Program-made: the position numbers and the translations under genes
Shown: in pieces, positions 46,786 to 58,805 of the stretch
Numbering within the stretch: the stretch's first letter is position 1
Layout: every line of letters begins with the position of its first letter
Assembly (NCBI GenBank): GCA_963556195.1
Contig: OY744520.1
Span: 6,387,204-6,451,203, forward strand
Reading direction: 5' to 3'
Length of the DNA stretch: 64,000 nucleotides
Origin: Sepiola atlantica
Taxonomy: Eukaryota; Mollusca; Cephalopoda; Sepiida; Sepiolidae
Notes under the pieces: model-generated
Databases searched by the model: none
Seen by the model: the letters and a program-made list of their open reading frames with translations, nothing else
What the model was told of the DNA's origin: nothing

Positions 46786-46905
46786 AATAAGATGCGCCCA
46801 TTTAATCTGTGCGTTTAAACATGGACATGTTATTTACAGGCGTGACAGACCAACAGACGAACAAAGCCTCCGATAGAGATGCGAGGACGCATCTAGAAAT
46901 TAAAA
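46786..46905 (+). mobile_element. Dispersed small repeat, GACAGACC family
   Basis: It begins TAAGATGCGCCCATTTAATC and ends GAGGACGCATCTAGAAA (inverted ends), with GGCGTGACAGACCAACAGAC, GAACAAAGCCTC and GATAGAGATGCG inside. This is the same layout as 37186-37283. Confidence 0.7.
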
Positions 46906-47146
46906 TTATATGGTTTTCAGAAATAAATGCTGGTAGCAATTGTAGGGTGTACTTCTGAAACAACGAATAATCTGTGTTATAATACCATTATACAGCATTT
47001 GAGCACAAGAAACGTATACAAACTACAAAGTACAGGGTGAGAATAGTGAACATATCGTGGTTGGTAATTTGTTGGTCCCAGAAGACCTTGTCATAGAACC
47101 CATTACGAATTACATGAGACTGACAACACTGGCACAGCTGAATAAT
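46906..47146. other. Left flank of the 23-bp satellite
   Basis: On minus this flank extends the satellite's open frame by about 55 codons (QCCQSHVIRNGFYDKVFWDQ...), but no motif is recognised and the frame is probably fortuitous. Confidence 0.35.
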
Positions 47147-49902
47147 GTACACCAATATGAAAAAATACTGTACATCAATATGAAAAAATACTGTACACCA
47201 ATATGAAAAAATACTGTACACCAATATGACAAAATACTGTACACCAATATGACAAAATACTGTACACCAATATGACAAAATACTGTACACCAATATGAAA
47301 AAATACTGTACACCAATATGAAAAAATACTGTACACCAATATGAAAAAATACTGTACATCAATATGAAAAAATACTGTACACCAATATGAAAAAATACTG
47401 TACACCAATATGACAAAATACTGTACACCAATATGACAAAATACTGTACACCAATATGAAAAAATACTGTACACCAATATGAAAAAATACTGTACACCAA
47501 TATGACAAAATACTGTACATCAATATGAAAAAATACTGTACACCAATATGACAAAATACTGTACACCAATATGAAAAAATACTGTACACCAATATGAAAA
47601 AATACTGTACACCAATATGAAAAAATACTGTACACCAATATGACAAAATACTGTACATCAATATGAAAAAATACTGTACACCAATATGACAAAATACTGT
47701 ACACCAATATGAAAAAATACTGTACACCAATATGAAAAAATACTGTACACCAATATGACAAAATACTGTACATCAATATGAAAAAATACTGTACACCAAT
47801 ATGACAAAATACTGTACACCAATATGAAAAAATACTGTACACCAATATGACAAAATACTGTACACCAATATGAAAAAATACTGTACACCAATATGAAAAA
47901 ATACTGTACACCAATATGACAAAATACTGTACATCAATATGAAAAAATACTGTACACCAATATGACAAAATACTGTACACCAATATGAAAAAATACTGTA
48001 CACCAATATGACAAAATACTGTACACCAATATGAAAAAATACTGTACACCAATATGAAAAAATACTGTACACCAATATGAAAAAATACTGTACACCAATA
48101 TGACAAAATACTGTACATCAATATGAAAAAATACTGTACACCAATATGACAAAATACTGTACACCAATATGAAAAAATACTGTACACCAATATGAAAAAA
48201 TACTGTACACCAATATGACAAAATACTGTACATCAATATGAAAAAATACTGTACACCAATATGACAAAATACTGTACACCAATATGAAAAAATACTGTAC
48301 ACCAATATGAAAAAATACTGTACACCAATATGACAAAATACTGTACATCAATATGAAAAAATACTGTACACCAATATGACAAAATACTGTACACCAATAT
48401 GAAAAAATACTGTACACCAATATGACAAAATACTGTACACCAATATGAAAAAATACTGTACACCAATATGACAAAATACTGTACATCAATATGAAAAAAT
48501 ACTGTACACCAATATGACAAAATACTGTACACCAATATGAAAAAATACTGTACACCAATATGAAAAAATACTGTACACCAATATGACAAAATACTGTACA
48601 CCAATATGAAAAAATACTGTACACCAATATGAAAAAATACTGTACACCAATATGAAAAAATACTGTACACCAATATGACAAAATACTGTACATCAATATG
48701 AAAAAATACTGTACACCAATATGACAAAATACTGTACACCAATATGAAAAAATACTGTACACCAATATGAAAAAATACTGTACACCAATATGACAAAATA
48801 CTGTACATCAATATGAAAAAATACTGTACACCAATATGACAAAATACTGTACACCAATATGAAAAAATACTGTACACCAATATGACAAAATACTGTACAC
48901 CAATATGAAAAAATACTGTACACCAATATGAAAAAATACTGTACACCAATATGACAAAATACTGTACATCAATATGAAAAAATACTGTACACCAATATGA
49001 CAAAATACTGTACACCAATATGAAAAAATACTGTACACCAATATGACAAAATACTGTACACCAATATGAAAAAATACTGTACACCAATATGAAAAAATAC
49101 TGTACACCAATATGAAAAAATACTGTACACCAATATGACAAAATACTGTACATCAATATGAAAAAATACTGTACACCAATATGACAAAATACTGTACACC
49201 AATATGAAAAAATACTGTACACCAATATGAAAAAATACTGTACACCAATATGACAAAATACTGTACATCAATATGAAAAAATACTGTACACCAATATGAC
49301 AAAATACTGTACACCAATATGAAAAAATACTGTACACCAATATGAAAAAATACTGTACACCAATATGACAAAATACTGTACATCAATATGAAAAAATACT
49401 GTACACCAATATGACAAAATACTGTACACCAATATGAAAAAATACTGTACACCAATATGACAAAATACTGTACACCAATATGAAAAAATACTGTACACCA
49501 ATATGACAAAATACTGTACATCAATATGAAAAAATACTGTACACCAATATGACAAAATACTGTACACCAATATGAAAAAATACTGTACACCAATATGAAA
49601 AAATACTGTACACCAATATGACAAAATACTGTACACCAATATGAAAAAATACTGTACACCAATATGAAAAAATACTGTACACCAATATGAAAAAATACTG
49701 TACACCAATATGACAAAATACTGTACATCAATATGAAAAAATACTGTACACCAATATGAAAAAATACTGTACACCAATATGAAAAAATACTGTACACCAA
49801 TATGAAAAAATACTGTACACCAATATGACAAAATACTGTACATCAATATGAAAAAATACTGTACACCAATATGACAAAATACTGTACACCAATATGAAAA
49901 AA
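47147..49902. repeat. 23-bp satellite, ~120 units, with 1,035-bp higher-order repeat
   Basis: The unit core is AATATGAMAAAATACTGTA preceded by CAYC. Three variants alternate: A (CACC..GAA), C (CACC..GAC) and T (CATC..GAA). Written as letters, a 45-unit series CTCAA-CTCACAA-CTCACAAA-CTCAA-CTCAA-CTCACA-CTCAACAAA runs from about 47656 to 48690 and again from 48691 to 49725 in the same order. A third copy starts at 49726 and breaks off after about 8 units with one variant change. Left of 47560 the order is different (TACCCAAATAACC...). Since 23 is not a multiple of 3, the minus strand reads the same 23-residue peptide in all three frames without stops, giving many nested ORFs up to 400 codons; none should be taken as a gene. 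Confidence 0.98.
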
Positions 49903-50459
49903 GATCGTATCTTGCACAGAACAGAGAAATATTATGATATCGTGTGCTGGAAGATATCCTACAAGGTTCCCCGGTGAATCGATCCTCAGTGCTCTAAACA
50001 GCACATAAAATGATCAAAGTGACACCGCCCTTCTATGGATAAGGCATTGGCGCGATACGATATAATTATAATGTATAATAATGTGCTTATCTTTTTCGTT
50101 ATCACCTGTTACTTCCCATATGCAATCATGGACTCGCCCCGACGAAAATAAAGATTAAAGTAATTCGATATTCATCTGGTGCCGCTAATTCGAACTATAT
50201 AGAATTTAGTAACAAAATAACAATCAACATATTCTAGAACTAATCCTTCCAAATTTTAAATTCGTAGATCAAAATCAAATAGAATAATTAAAATTCATCT
50301 TCTAAATTCTATGCAAGATATTTTGTCGTGGTCGTCGATTAAAAAAAAAGTTTTTAAAAAACCATTCTTTGCTTTAAATTGTTAAATATTTTCCTTTCTA
50401 ATTCTATTCTCAAACTTAATATTCGATTCTGTTTTGAAAACGCGTTCTTTAAAAAAATT
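49903..50459. other. Right flank of the satellite, unassigned
   Basis: No gene is seen. The satellite stops within a unit (..GAAAAAA then GATCG). AT-rich DNA follows. Confidence 0.4.
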
Positions 50460-50510
50460 GTTACAATCTAAAATAAAATAAGAATTTCCTTAAAAATATG
50501 GTTGAAAATA

Positions 50511-50895
50511 CTAAATTGCAAATTTAAACGGGTGCTTAAGGAAAATTGTAAAACAATCCGTCAGATAATTGAAGTGGATCTGGAAGATGCAACACGAGAA
50601 GGATGCAAAAGAACCCGATAATTCCACCAAGAAATTACCCAAAAGAAAGAAGTTTGAAGTTCTGGAATTACTAGTCCAAAGACTGGATTTAAATTCTAAT
50701 GAGATGATGTGGGTGTCTTGAAATGAGCTGCGCCTGGTAGATACCCTTGTAACATCAGAAAGCTGAACTAATTCGGCACGGAAGAGTGGGTTGAACTTTC
50801 TCCAAACGATGTCAGCAACTGGTAGACAGTTACATGAAATGCCCAACTGAGTATATTTCAGCCAAAATGGGGAAGGGATACCAGATTTGAGGGCA
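50511..50895 (-). other. Unassigned open frame, probable repeat piece
   Basis: A minus-strand frame of 111 codons from an ATG at 50846, and open a little further upstream, reads MGISCNCLPVADIVWRKFNP... with a Ser/Phe-rich C-terminus. I recognise no domain. It is surrounded by repeats and has no visible splice context, so a retroelement piece is more likely than a host exon. Confidence 0.25.
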
Positions 50896-51860
50896 CCGAG
50901 GTTGCCCTAACCTTTTTCACCAAGAGGAATTCAAACTTTATTCGTTTTTTAATTAGATAAATGATAATACATAAATATTTTATTGTTTATTGTTTCATTA
51001 TATTTCTAAATAAGTAATTCAGATGCGCAGCTAGTTGAGTAGGAAAGATGTAAGCAAAAAAAAAACTGTATGTCATTTTTGTTTGTTTGTTTTGTTTTAC
51101 GGCATATCAACCTTTTCAGGTTATTTAATGCCGAATCAATTGTATTTAAAAAAAAGTTCTTTGCAAAAAGAAACAAAAAATATTAAGACAAAAAAATATT
51201 TTGAAAACATTCGTTAAACGTTTTAAACATTTTTTTTTACAAAATATCATTTTTTTTCAGTTAATTTAATACCAAATCAAGCTTGATTTATGTCTTTAGA
51301 TAATTATATTTTTTTAATAAAATGTATCTCAAATAATCTTAATATAAGTTCATGAATATAACGTGTTCCCCAAATACTTAACCTGACTGTCATGTCATTC
51401 TTAACGTCTACGTTAATGATTTATTAGTTTTATATCGAAAGTTTTTTGTTTTTCTCTGTAATATGAAAACGAAATGTTGTTATTTGGTGCTTTTATAGGC
51501 CGCTTAATCGCTAGTTGGCGTAGTAATTAATATGAAGCTATCTAACGCAGTTGCATTAGATTTCTAGCGTATTTCTTTGGGCCGACGGAAGATGACTTGT
51601 TACTGTGTGGGGGGATTAATATCTCCTACTCTCATGCTGAAATTAGTAATCAAAGAGAAAACAGTTGACCGTATAAAATGTCTCGTTGGATCATCTATCG
51701 GGCTAGGATTAGATTGTGTGAATCAGGAAAAGGCAACTTTAAAAATATAAAAACACAAAATCCAATTTCTGTTCGTTATATTGCACTCCTCTCTCCTTTT
51801 TTCCAGCTACGGGATAGTATTACTACTTATGGTGATATTTCACTTTGTTTATAATCGACT
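50896..51860. other. AT-rich stretch, nothing assigned
   Basis: Only short A/T-rich ORFs. No repeat family was recognised. Confidence 0.45.
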
Positions 51861-51864
51861 ATTC

Positions 51865-51893
51865 GAGAGAGAGAGAGAGAGAGAGGGAGAGAG
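51865..51893. repeat. (GA)n microsatellite
   Basis: About 14 GA units with one GG. Confidence 0.95.
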
Positions 51894-51914
51894 AATGTAA
51901 TACACTGAAAATTT

Positions 51915-52036
51915 ATTATTTCATGTATACACATACCATTTAGCTTGACGATTCCATACGAGGATAAAACGCGGATGCCTCTGTGTAGCTTAATTGTCAT
52001 AAATATATTTTCATAACTTATATATATATATATATA

Positions 52037-52118
<82 letters not shown>
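51915..52118. repeat. Repeat shared with 34.0-34.23 kb, ending in (TA)n
   Basis: TTATTTCATGTATACACATA, TTGACGATTCCATACGAGG, AAAACGCGGATGCCTCTGTG and ATAAATATATTTTCATAAC match the stretch around 33985-34226 in the same order and orientation. A (TA)n of about 50 units follows (52020-52118). Confidence 0.75.
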
Positions 52119-52121
<3 letters not shown>

Positions 52122-52359
52122 CTGGTAGGTTAACCAACCCAAAGATAAAGTTCATGGCAATAGAAACAATAAAAACAAAAAATAACAATTTTATAAAAAA
52201 AAGATAGTTTAATATAACGTTATGCTCTCAAATTTTAAAATATTTCTAGTCACATGGTCAACTGCTTTTCAATGATTATCCTTAAAAGCGTCCAGTTAAA
52301 CTAATATTTGTTTTCACCCCTGACGATCTAATATGGCGAGGCTTATATGGTTTCTTTTT

Positions 52360-54018
52360 AACATATTTCACCCCAAACAAGGCAGGCCGCCACTGTAGAC
52401 GTAAAAGGTTACTGAGAATTAGGGTGTAGGATTTGGGTGTCAACCTAAGTTGGAAGCTGTGTAGCGAGATGTCTGTTTACATTAGTTTTACACCTCTGCA
52501 TGTCGATACAATCGGGGAAACAGGGAGCAGGAAGAGAGTTCCAAAGGCCGACAGCTCGAAGAAAGAAGCCATTGGAGTAAAAAGGTTTCTCCGGCATCTG
52601 GGGACCTCAACAGTGAATGGATGGGATTTAGCTGATTGTCGAGTTGATCTAGTGAATTTACGTCGAGGGGGCACCAGAGCAGCTAGTTCATCGGAGCATA
52701 ATCCATTAAAGTATTTGTAAAAACAAGCACAAGGATGCAACATTGCGGCAATGGTACAGGGACTGGAGCTTGGTTGATAGTGAGGGCCCTATCAAGTTGC
52801 TGACTCTTTTTTTAGACGTTGTTTAAGAGGAAGAGACTAGTGAATGATGCACCAGCCCAGATGTGGCAACAATACTTCATGCATGGGCGGATAGTGGCTT
52901 TGTAAAGATACAGGATAATGTCAGGTGTGAGGAGTTTACTAGCATGTTAGAGGGAGCCCACCTTCTTTGTAGCAGCCTTCAATGTATTTGTTCCAATTCC
53001 TGTTACATGTGAAGGTTAGGCCGAAGAGTTTGAATGTTGAACTCTCAGGTAGGGTGTTATTTGCCATGGCAATAGGTTATTGAAGAGGTTTCTTGTAGTT
53101 ATTGAAGGAAAGGAGCTTTGTCTTTGCGGCATTAAAAGTTACCAACCATTTATGACCCCAATCCACTACAGCCTGGAGGTCATTTTCTAAGGATTCAGCT
53201 ATTGCCTCGGATAGGATCGCGTCCGTTTTACCCACATGACGAGAGTAGAGCGTGGTGTCGTAAGCAAATATTCCTATCTCAGACTCAATGTCATCAGGAA
53301 GGTCATTTATGAAGATCAGGAACAATAATAGTACAAGGATAGATCCCTGGGGTACACCAGCATGTATGTCATGTTGCTTAGATGAATGGCAATCGAGGAC
53401 AACCTGGATTTTTCTTTTGGTTAGGAAGGATCTAATTATATTAAGTAGTTGCCCAGTAATACCATATGAGCGTATTTTAAGGAGAAGCCCTTTATGTCAT
53501 ACCTTGTCAAAGGCCTTGGATATATCAAGCGCTACTGCCATAACTTCACCTGCCTTGTCCAGTGTATGATATGTGTTCAGAGATGACCTTTAGGATATCC
53601 GCATCATGCTTGTCTAAATGGCGGTCAGAAAGAAGTTCAGCATTAACTAAGTGCCGACTATCGCTAGATTGATTAAAGATTCAAAGATTTTAGCAAAGAT
53701 CGGGAGTAGGCTGATTGGACGGTAATTCTGTGGATCAGTTCTATCCCCAGAATTCTTGAAGACTGGTACCACAGAGGCAATTTTCCAGCTATCGGGGAAG
53801 CAAGATTCAGCTAGGCATTTGTTGTAGAGTTTGGAGAGGACAGGGGCCAGTTCAGCAAAACATTTCTTTATTACTATTGCAGGTATGTGATCGGGCCCAC
53901 AAGCTTTGGAGGTGTCAAGGTTTTTTATGATGACCCTGACCTGGGATGGGGTAGTAACCAGGTTATCAAGTGTAGCTTCGGTCCGCAATGGGAAAAGCCA
54001 AAATGCTTGTATAAACAA
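52360..54018 (-). pseudogene. LINE-A, longest copy: RT and C-terminus
   Basis: From 54018 down the minus strand reads LVTTPSQVRVIIKNLDTSKA, CGPDHIPAIVIKKCFAELAP, SWKIASVVPVFKNSGDRTDP and QNYRPISLLPIFAKIFESLI (RT fingers/motifs 1-2), a stop region, VMAVALDISKAFDKVWH (motif A, about 53545-53495), HAGVPQGSI (motif B, about 53365-53340) and MFLIFINDLPDDIESEIGIF then AYDTTLYSRH (motif C). The first catalytic Asp of the usual FADD is Tyr here (GAC to TAC). FNAAKTKLLSFNNYKKPLQ follows, and the tail reads CFYKYFNGLCSDELAALVPP. The 3' end lies at about 52360 (CACCCCAAACAAGGCAGGCC on +). It is cut at 54018 beside a (TA)n(TG)n tract. The group is CR1/Jockey-like; the exact clade needs a tree. Confidence 0.93.
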
Positions 54019-54035
54019 CTAACTGTACTATATAT

Positions 54036-54044
<9 letters not shown>

Positions 54045-54121
<77 letters not shown>
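54045..54121. repeat. (TA)n(TG)n microsatellite
   Basis: (TA)n with one CATA, then (TG)n of about 14 units, at the broken 5' end of the LINE-A copy. Confidence 0.98.
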
Positions 54122-54122
<1 letters not shown>

Positions 54123-54159
54123 TACAATGGTTTATCGATGCATCAAGTGTGGTGTGCTC

Positions 54160-57100
54160 TGTGTCCCCACGACTGGCTAATCTAGGCGAAAAGGGAGAAA
54201 AGTGCGTAAGTCTTCCCCGCCAATACATAACCTCTCGATAGGCAACCCCATGTAGTGCCTTCCCGTGGCGACGCACGTCAATTGAGTACCTTGCAGACTC
54301 AAGCAGAACTGCAGGAGACTCGGAGGAGGTGGTCTGCCCCTAGACATGCGGCACCCCAGGCCGATCGGTGTATGGACAAGCCCTGATGCCCATGAACAGG
54401 CCCCCAGCTATGGGTAAATAATATCACTGCCTTATGGCTATTCGTTGGTTCAATATAGGCTAAGGGAGTAAACCCCAACAGACAATCTGAAGTGTCGACC
54501 CACATGCAGACAAACGCTGTACTCAGCTCTGCTCTGGCAGCTACTGCAGTCAACCTGGTGCTGGACGTACTTCCATTCCTCTGGGCAACATCAACAAGAC
54601 CGAGAGGACGATTCTGATAATTGGGCAGCTCAATCTCTCCATAGAGTTGCCCTGGCCAGCGCCCTGGAGAGAACACTTCAGCTATGCATCTCTATAGTAC
54701 AAAACAAGGGAGCGACAATTACCAGTTATAAGCATACAGCTCGATTGGCGTATAGCTGGGCGCCAGGGGTCGTTCCCAACGGTGGGAGAGGTTATTAAAC
54801 TTTATTTACCGCTCGCCATAAAGCTGAACAGTCTTCAGCCAATAAGGTGCTATCCCGCCACTGGCCACCTGCCCTACTGGGTGAGTAAGGTATAGGATCA
54901 TTCAAACAAGTGGTCAGTAACCATTGCACCAACCAAAAACGAAAGAAGTACAAAGAATGGAATGTTCGTACTATGACGACTGGCCTATCTACTGACATAC
55001 TCAACATTTTCGATGTACGAAAAACTGCAACCATCAACAATGAGCTATTAAGACTCAAGATAGACATTGCTGCTCTACAAGAAACTCACTTAGCTATTAA
55101 GACTTAAGGTAGACATTGCTGCTCTACAAGAAACTCGCTTATCAAACTCTGGATGCCTAAAGGAATCAGACTATACCATCTTTTGGCAAGAAGGAAGAGG
55201 AAGTTTGTGAACAGGGTGTTGGTTTCGCACTACTGTAAAATTTACATCTCTGTGATTCAGCCATTGTTTCACTGCGCTTGAATACCACAAATAGATCAAT
55301 TAACCTATTGTGTGTGTACGCCCCAACACTTGCGGCCCCTGACGACACAAAGGAGCATTTCTACACTCAGCTGGATGCCATCTGTAAGGCATTCCCACAG
55401 GATGAAGACTTGGCGACTTTAATGCGAATGTAGGTGGTAACAACGATGCATAGCCAAGCTGCCTCGGTAACTTTGGGGTGGGTAGATGCAATGGCAATGG
55501 TCAGCGGCTACTAGAACTGTGCCTACCATGGCATCTACATTACCAACATATTCTTTCGATGCCAGGCCGCATTGTGATACGAATCATTCCATTAGTATGC
55601 AGAAAGGTTAAATTTCAACCTAAAATGTTCTACCGCACTAAACAGGAGGGTATTGCGCGTATTGACATTAGCAACACCCAGATCGCATGGTGGAATTCAA
55701 CGCGATGTTTTCCTGCGCCTTCAGGGGAGACCATAGTCGGCCTGAATCTGAGCAGTTGGAAACACTCAAGAATGACACCCACTCTACAGCTCTCAGAGTT
55801 TTTTTGATGAGGATGGGTTACACGCGCAAATCGTGTGAACCCATACTAGACAAAGCAAAACAGCTTCAATCCAGGGAAAACGTGGTACACCAATCAGTCC
55901 TAATTGCCATTAATCGCCCCTCTGATGCAAGAGCTCGACGAGCAGCCTTCCATAGAACTATCCAAGACAATAGACAGATTACCATCTGGAAAAGTCCCAG
56001 GAAAGGACTATATTCCAGCAGAGGTCTTAAAAGGTGGAAAAGCTAGTCTGCTTGAGCACCTTCACAGCCTTTTAATAGAGAAGGCGCAGTGCCTCATGAC
56101 ATGTGAGATGCAAACATCGTCACACTCTACAAACACAGTGACTGCAACAGCTATCGCGGTATCTCACTGTAGAGTTTTGGTTGCAAGCTATTCGCTATTC
56201 TTGCCGACCGAATTTACTCGGAATCTTAATTCGGCTTTCGTTCAGAGAGATCAACAATTGATATGATCTTCTCCCTACGGCAGCTGCAAGAGAAGTGCAG
56301 AGAATAAAACCAGCCTCTGTATCTCGCCTTCATAGACCTGACCAAGGCGTTCGATCTTGTGAGCAGAGACGGTCTATTCAAGATCCTCCCACTAATCAGA
56401 TGCACACCAAAACTCCTCAGCATCATAGGATCCTTTCACGATGGCATGATGGGCACTGTACAGTTTAACGGCGACGAGTCTGCGGAGTTCGGGGTGAGGA
56501 ATGGTGTCAAACAAGGCTGTGTGTTGGCCCCGACACTTTTCGGCATCTTCTTCGTCCTACTCCTGAAGTATGCCTCCAAGAACACAACTGATGGCATGTA
56601 CCTGCACTCCAGATCTGACGGTAGTTTCTTCAACATCGCCACGCTCCGCTCCAAGACCAAGATCAGGTAAGTCCAGATCAAGGACATGCTGTTTGCTGAT
56701 GATGCAGCCATAGAATCGCATCAGAAAGATTGTCTCAAAAGACGGATGGACAGGTTTGTTGATGCTTGTAACCAGTTCGGCCTCACCATCAGCCAGAAGA
56801 AAACTCAACTTATGGGACAAGCAACCGCCTGACCACCCAGCATTTCAATCCAAGGCACACCACTAGAGGTCGCTCACCAGTTCCAGTACCTAGGTTCCAC
56901 CCTCTCATTGAACGTAGAGCTCAACAAAAGGATTGGTAAGGCATCAACAACCATCTCTATACTGGCTAAAAGAGTCTGGATAAACAGCCACCTTACCACT
57001 TCTACCAACCCTAGATCTTCCATATTAGGTAGGATACTTGGTATGATATGGTAGGACAGAGTGAATAACAATGATGTTCTGCAAAGATCAGGCATCCCAT

Positions 57101-57545
57101 CCATTTACTCCTTACTGTGTGGGCGACGTCTTCGCTGGTTGGGCCATGTGCGCAGGATGGATGATGGACGCAGACCTTCTTTACGAAGAGCTGATCTCAT
57201 GTTCAAGAAAAAGGGGTCGTCTTCATGTCCGCTTCAAGGATGCCTGCAAGCGAGATATGAAGGCTTGTTCAATGGACATCAATACATGGGAAGACTGAAG
57301 TTCACACACCTGTCTGAAAAAAACCCAGATACGCGAGGGAATGATCATCAGTGAGAAAAGCGAGCCAACAGGCAGACCAACCAACCGAAGTAACACAACA
57401 TTCAACAGGCTGTGTATGTCAAGGCTGTAGTAGACCATGTAAATCCAGAATTGGTCTCTACAGTCACACAAGAAGATGCCCACGAACAACATTCCAATAC
57501 GGCGCTGCTCCATAGTCGTTGCGCCTGACGGATGCTAACTTTTTT
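54160..57545 (+). pseudogene. LINE-D (APE-type, RTE/BovB-like) near full-length, dead
   Basis: A GC-richer leader (about 54160-54900) precedes the endonuclease: WNVRTMTTGLSTDILNIFD and IDIAALQETHLA (54958-55095; the Gln-Glu-Thr is the APE metal-site Glu motif), and LLCVYAPTLAAPDDTKEHFY near 55305-55360. A diverged part with GRCNGNGQRLLELCL follows near 55480. The RT has LPSGKVPGKDYIPAEVLKGG (55980-56040), LAFIDLTKAFDLVSRDGLFK (about 56323-56380; motif A), GVKQGCVLAPTLFGIF (56500-56545; motif B) and MLFADDAAIES (about 56686-56718; motif C, both Asp present), then LTISQKKTQLMG and QYLGSTLSLNVELNKRIGKA. The C-terminus has RRLRWLGHVRRMDD (57122-57165), then RGRLHVRFKDACKRDMKACS and a CSRDCHSR-like Cys/His tail to about 57540. 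At least five frame changes and several stops are seen. Confidence 0.93.
55044..55141 (+). repeat. 49-bp tandem duplication inside the endonuclease region
   Basis: GCTATTAAGACTCAAGATAG... at 55044-55092 is repeated at 55093-55141 with four differences. 49 is not a multiple of 3 and the second copy carries a stop (TAA), so the duplication itself breaks the frame within the ALQET motif. Confidence 0.92.
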
Positions 57546-58160
57546 GTGCGGTTCTTTATCCACTGAAGTTTTGGCAAATGTCTAGACCCTCCCACTTCGA
57601 CGCTGCTGAACCCATTGAATGTGAAAATCCAAAGCGAGGTCAGAGATATGTGGATTGACACACACTAGTCACATGTAATCATTTCTTCATCTCATTGGCT
57701 ATACTACTTTTCCCGACTATCACAATCAACCGCACATACATCTTTCATTACACTGAAGAAGATCGTAGGAAGCGGCCGAAAATTCTGCTTTAAAAAAAAA
57801 CATGTTTTTTAAGAGGACGTATTTTTGAAAATACATTTCTTTAAAAACATTTTGTATCTTTATATGTCAACAAATAAGAATACATAAAAGATATATAAAT
57901 ATTTATATAGTTTTCACATTAATTTGATACACACACACACGCACACACATATGTATATATATATGGGGAGAATCATGCTGATTTTAAAACATATTTCAAC
58001 TCGACATGGTTGACCTATTTCTCTCTTCCCACGCATTTTATTCTTCGAATTTTCAGGAAAACTCAATCTTAATGTGATTCGATCCCTGTAAAGATAAAAA
58101 TAGAACAAAGATACATCGATCTACAAGATATAGATTTTTCTTCTTCTTTATGTTTTCTTC
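57546..58160. other. Probable LINE-D 3' UTR, then AT-rich DNA
   Basis: No gene. A segment with ACACTGAAGAAGATCGTAGG and AAGCGGCCGAAAATTCTGC at 57750-57790 may be repeat-derived. (CA)n(TA)n lies at 57930-57964. Confidence 0.4.
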
Positions 58161-58164
58161 TTTT

Positions 58165-58445
58165 TTTAAAACTAAGTTCACCCCAAACAAGGCAAGTTGC
58201 CACTGTAGACGTAAGGGGTTACTGAGAATTACGGTGAAAGTTTAGGGGGTCATCCTAAATTGGGAGCTGTGCAGCGAGATGTTTGTTCACATAAGTTTTA
58301 AATTTCTGCATGTCGGTACAGTCGGGGAAACAGGGAGTAGGGAAGGAGTTCCAAAGGCCGGCAGCTCGAGGAAAGAAGCTATTGCAGTAGAAGGCACTCC
58401 GGCATTTGGGGACCTCCACAGTGAATAAATGGGGTTTGGCTTATT
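58165..58445 (-). mobile_element. LINE-A 3'-end fragment, inverted arm 1
   Basis: TTCACCCCAAACAAGGCAAG, TGCCACTGTAGACGTAAGGG, TGTGCAGCGAGATGTTTGTT, TTTCTGCATGTCGGTACAGT, GGAGTTCCAAAGGCCGG and CACTCCGGCATTTGGGGACC match the antisense of the LINE-A tail. Confidence 0.92.
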
Positions 58446-58805
58446 GTATAGTTATCTTCTTATACTCGATTCATTTACATATCTTAACACCAAACCAAGT
58501 GAGAATCGAACTCACGACTGATCTGTGTAGCTTGCTTATGAAAACATATTTTTTGTTTAGACATCGATATTGAGAGTTGCTGAGTAGAAATATCAGTCAC
58601 ACATTGAATAGTAATATTCTACAAGATTAACCGTCTAATGAATTATTTAGATCAGTGATCTAGATGATTACCTGGGTGGACAGTACACCCACACTGGGGC
58701 CGTTGAAAAAATCCTGGGGGTGGCGAGGAAAAAAATAAAAAAATATTTTAATTACTTTATCTAAGTCATTTACACTGATGACTTACAAAGAATAATATTA
58801 AAACT
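58446..58805. other. Spacer between inverted LINE-A ends
   Basis: 360 bp without a gene. A segment at 58500-58528 (GAGAATCGAACTCACGAC) looks like an inverted Pol III B box, but no A box or cloverleaf could be completed. Confidence 0.4.

Noticed and set aside
46988..49846. Nested minus-strand ORFs of 68-400 codons
   Set aside because: All are readings of the 23-bp satellite; no start context, no splice sites, no domain.
47147..49902. CRISPR-like array
   Set aside because: Direct tandem units of 23 bp with no spacers, in a eukaryotic context, with no cas genes.
52477..52743. Separate small genes on either strand at 52433-52743
   Set aside because: They are the C-terminal reading and antisense shadow of the LINE-A copy.
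54299..54676. Minus-strand 125-codon ORF as a gene
   Set aside because: It is antisense to the leader of the + strand LINE-D and has no known motif.
58486..58560. tRNA gene or tRNA-SINE on minus (B-box-like GTTCGATTCTC)
   Set aside because: No A box, no anticodon arm and no acceptor pairing could be completed.
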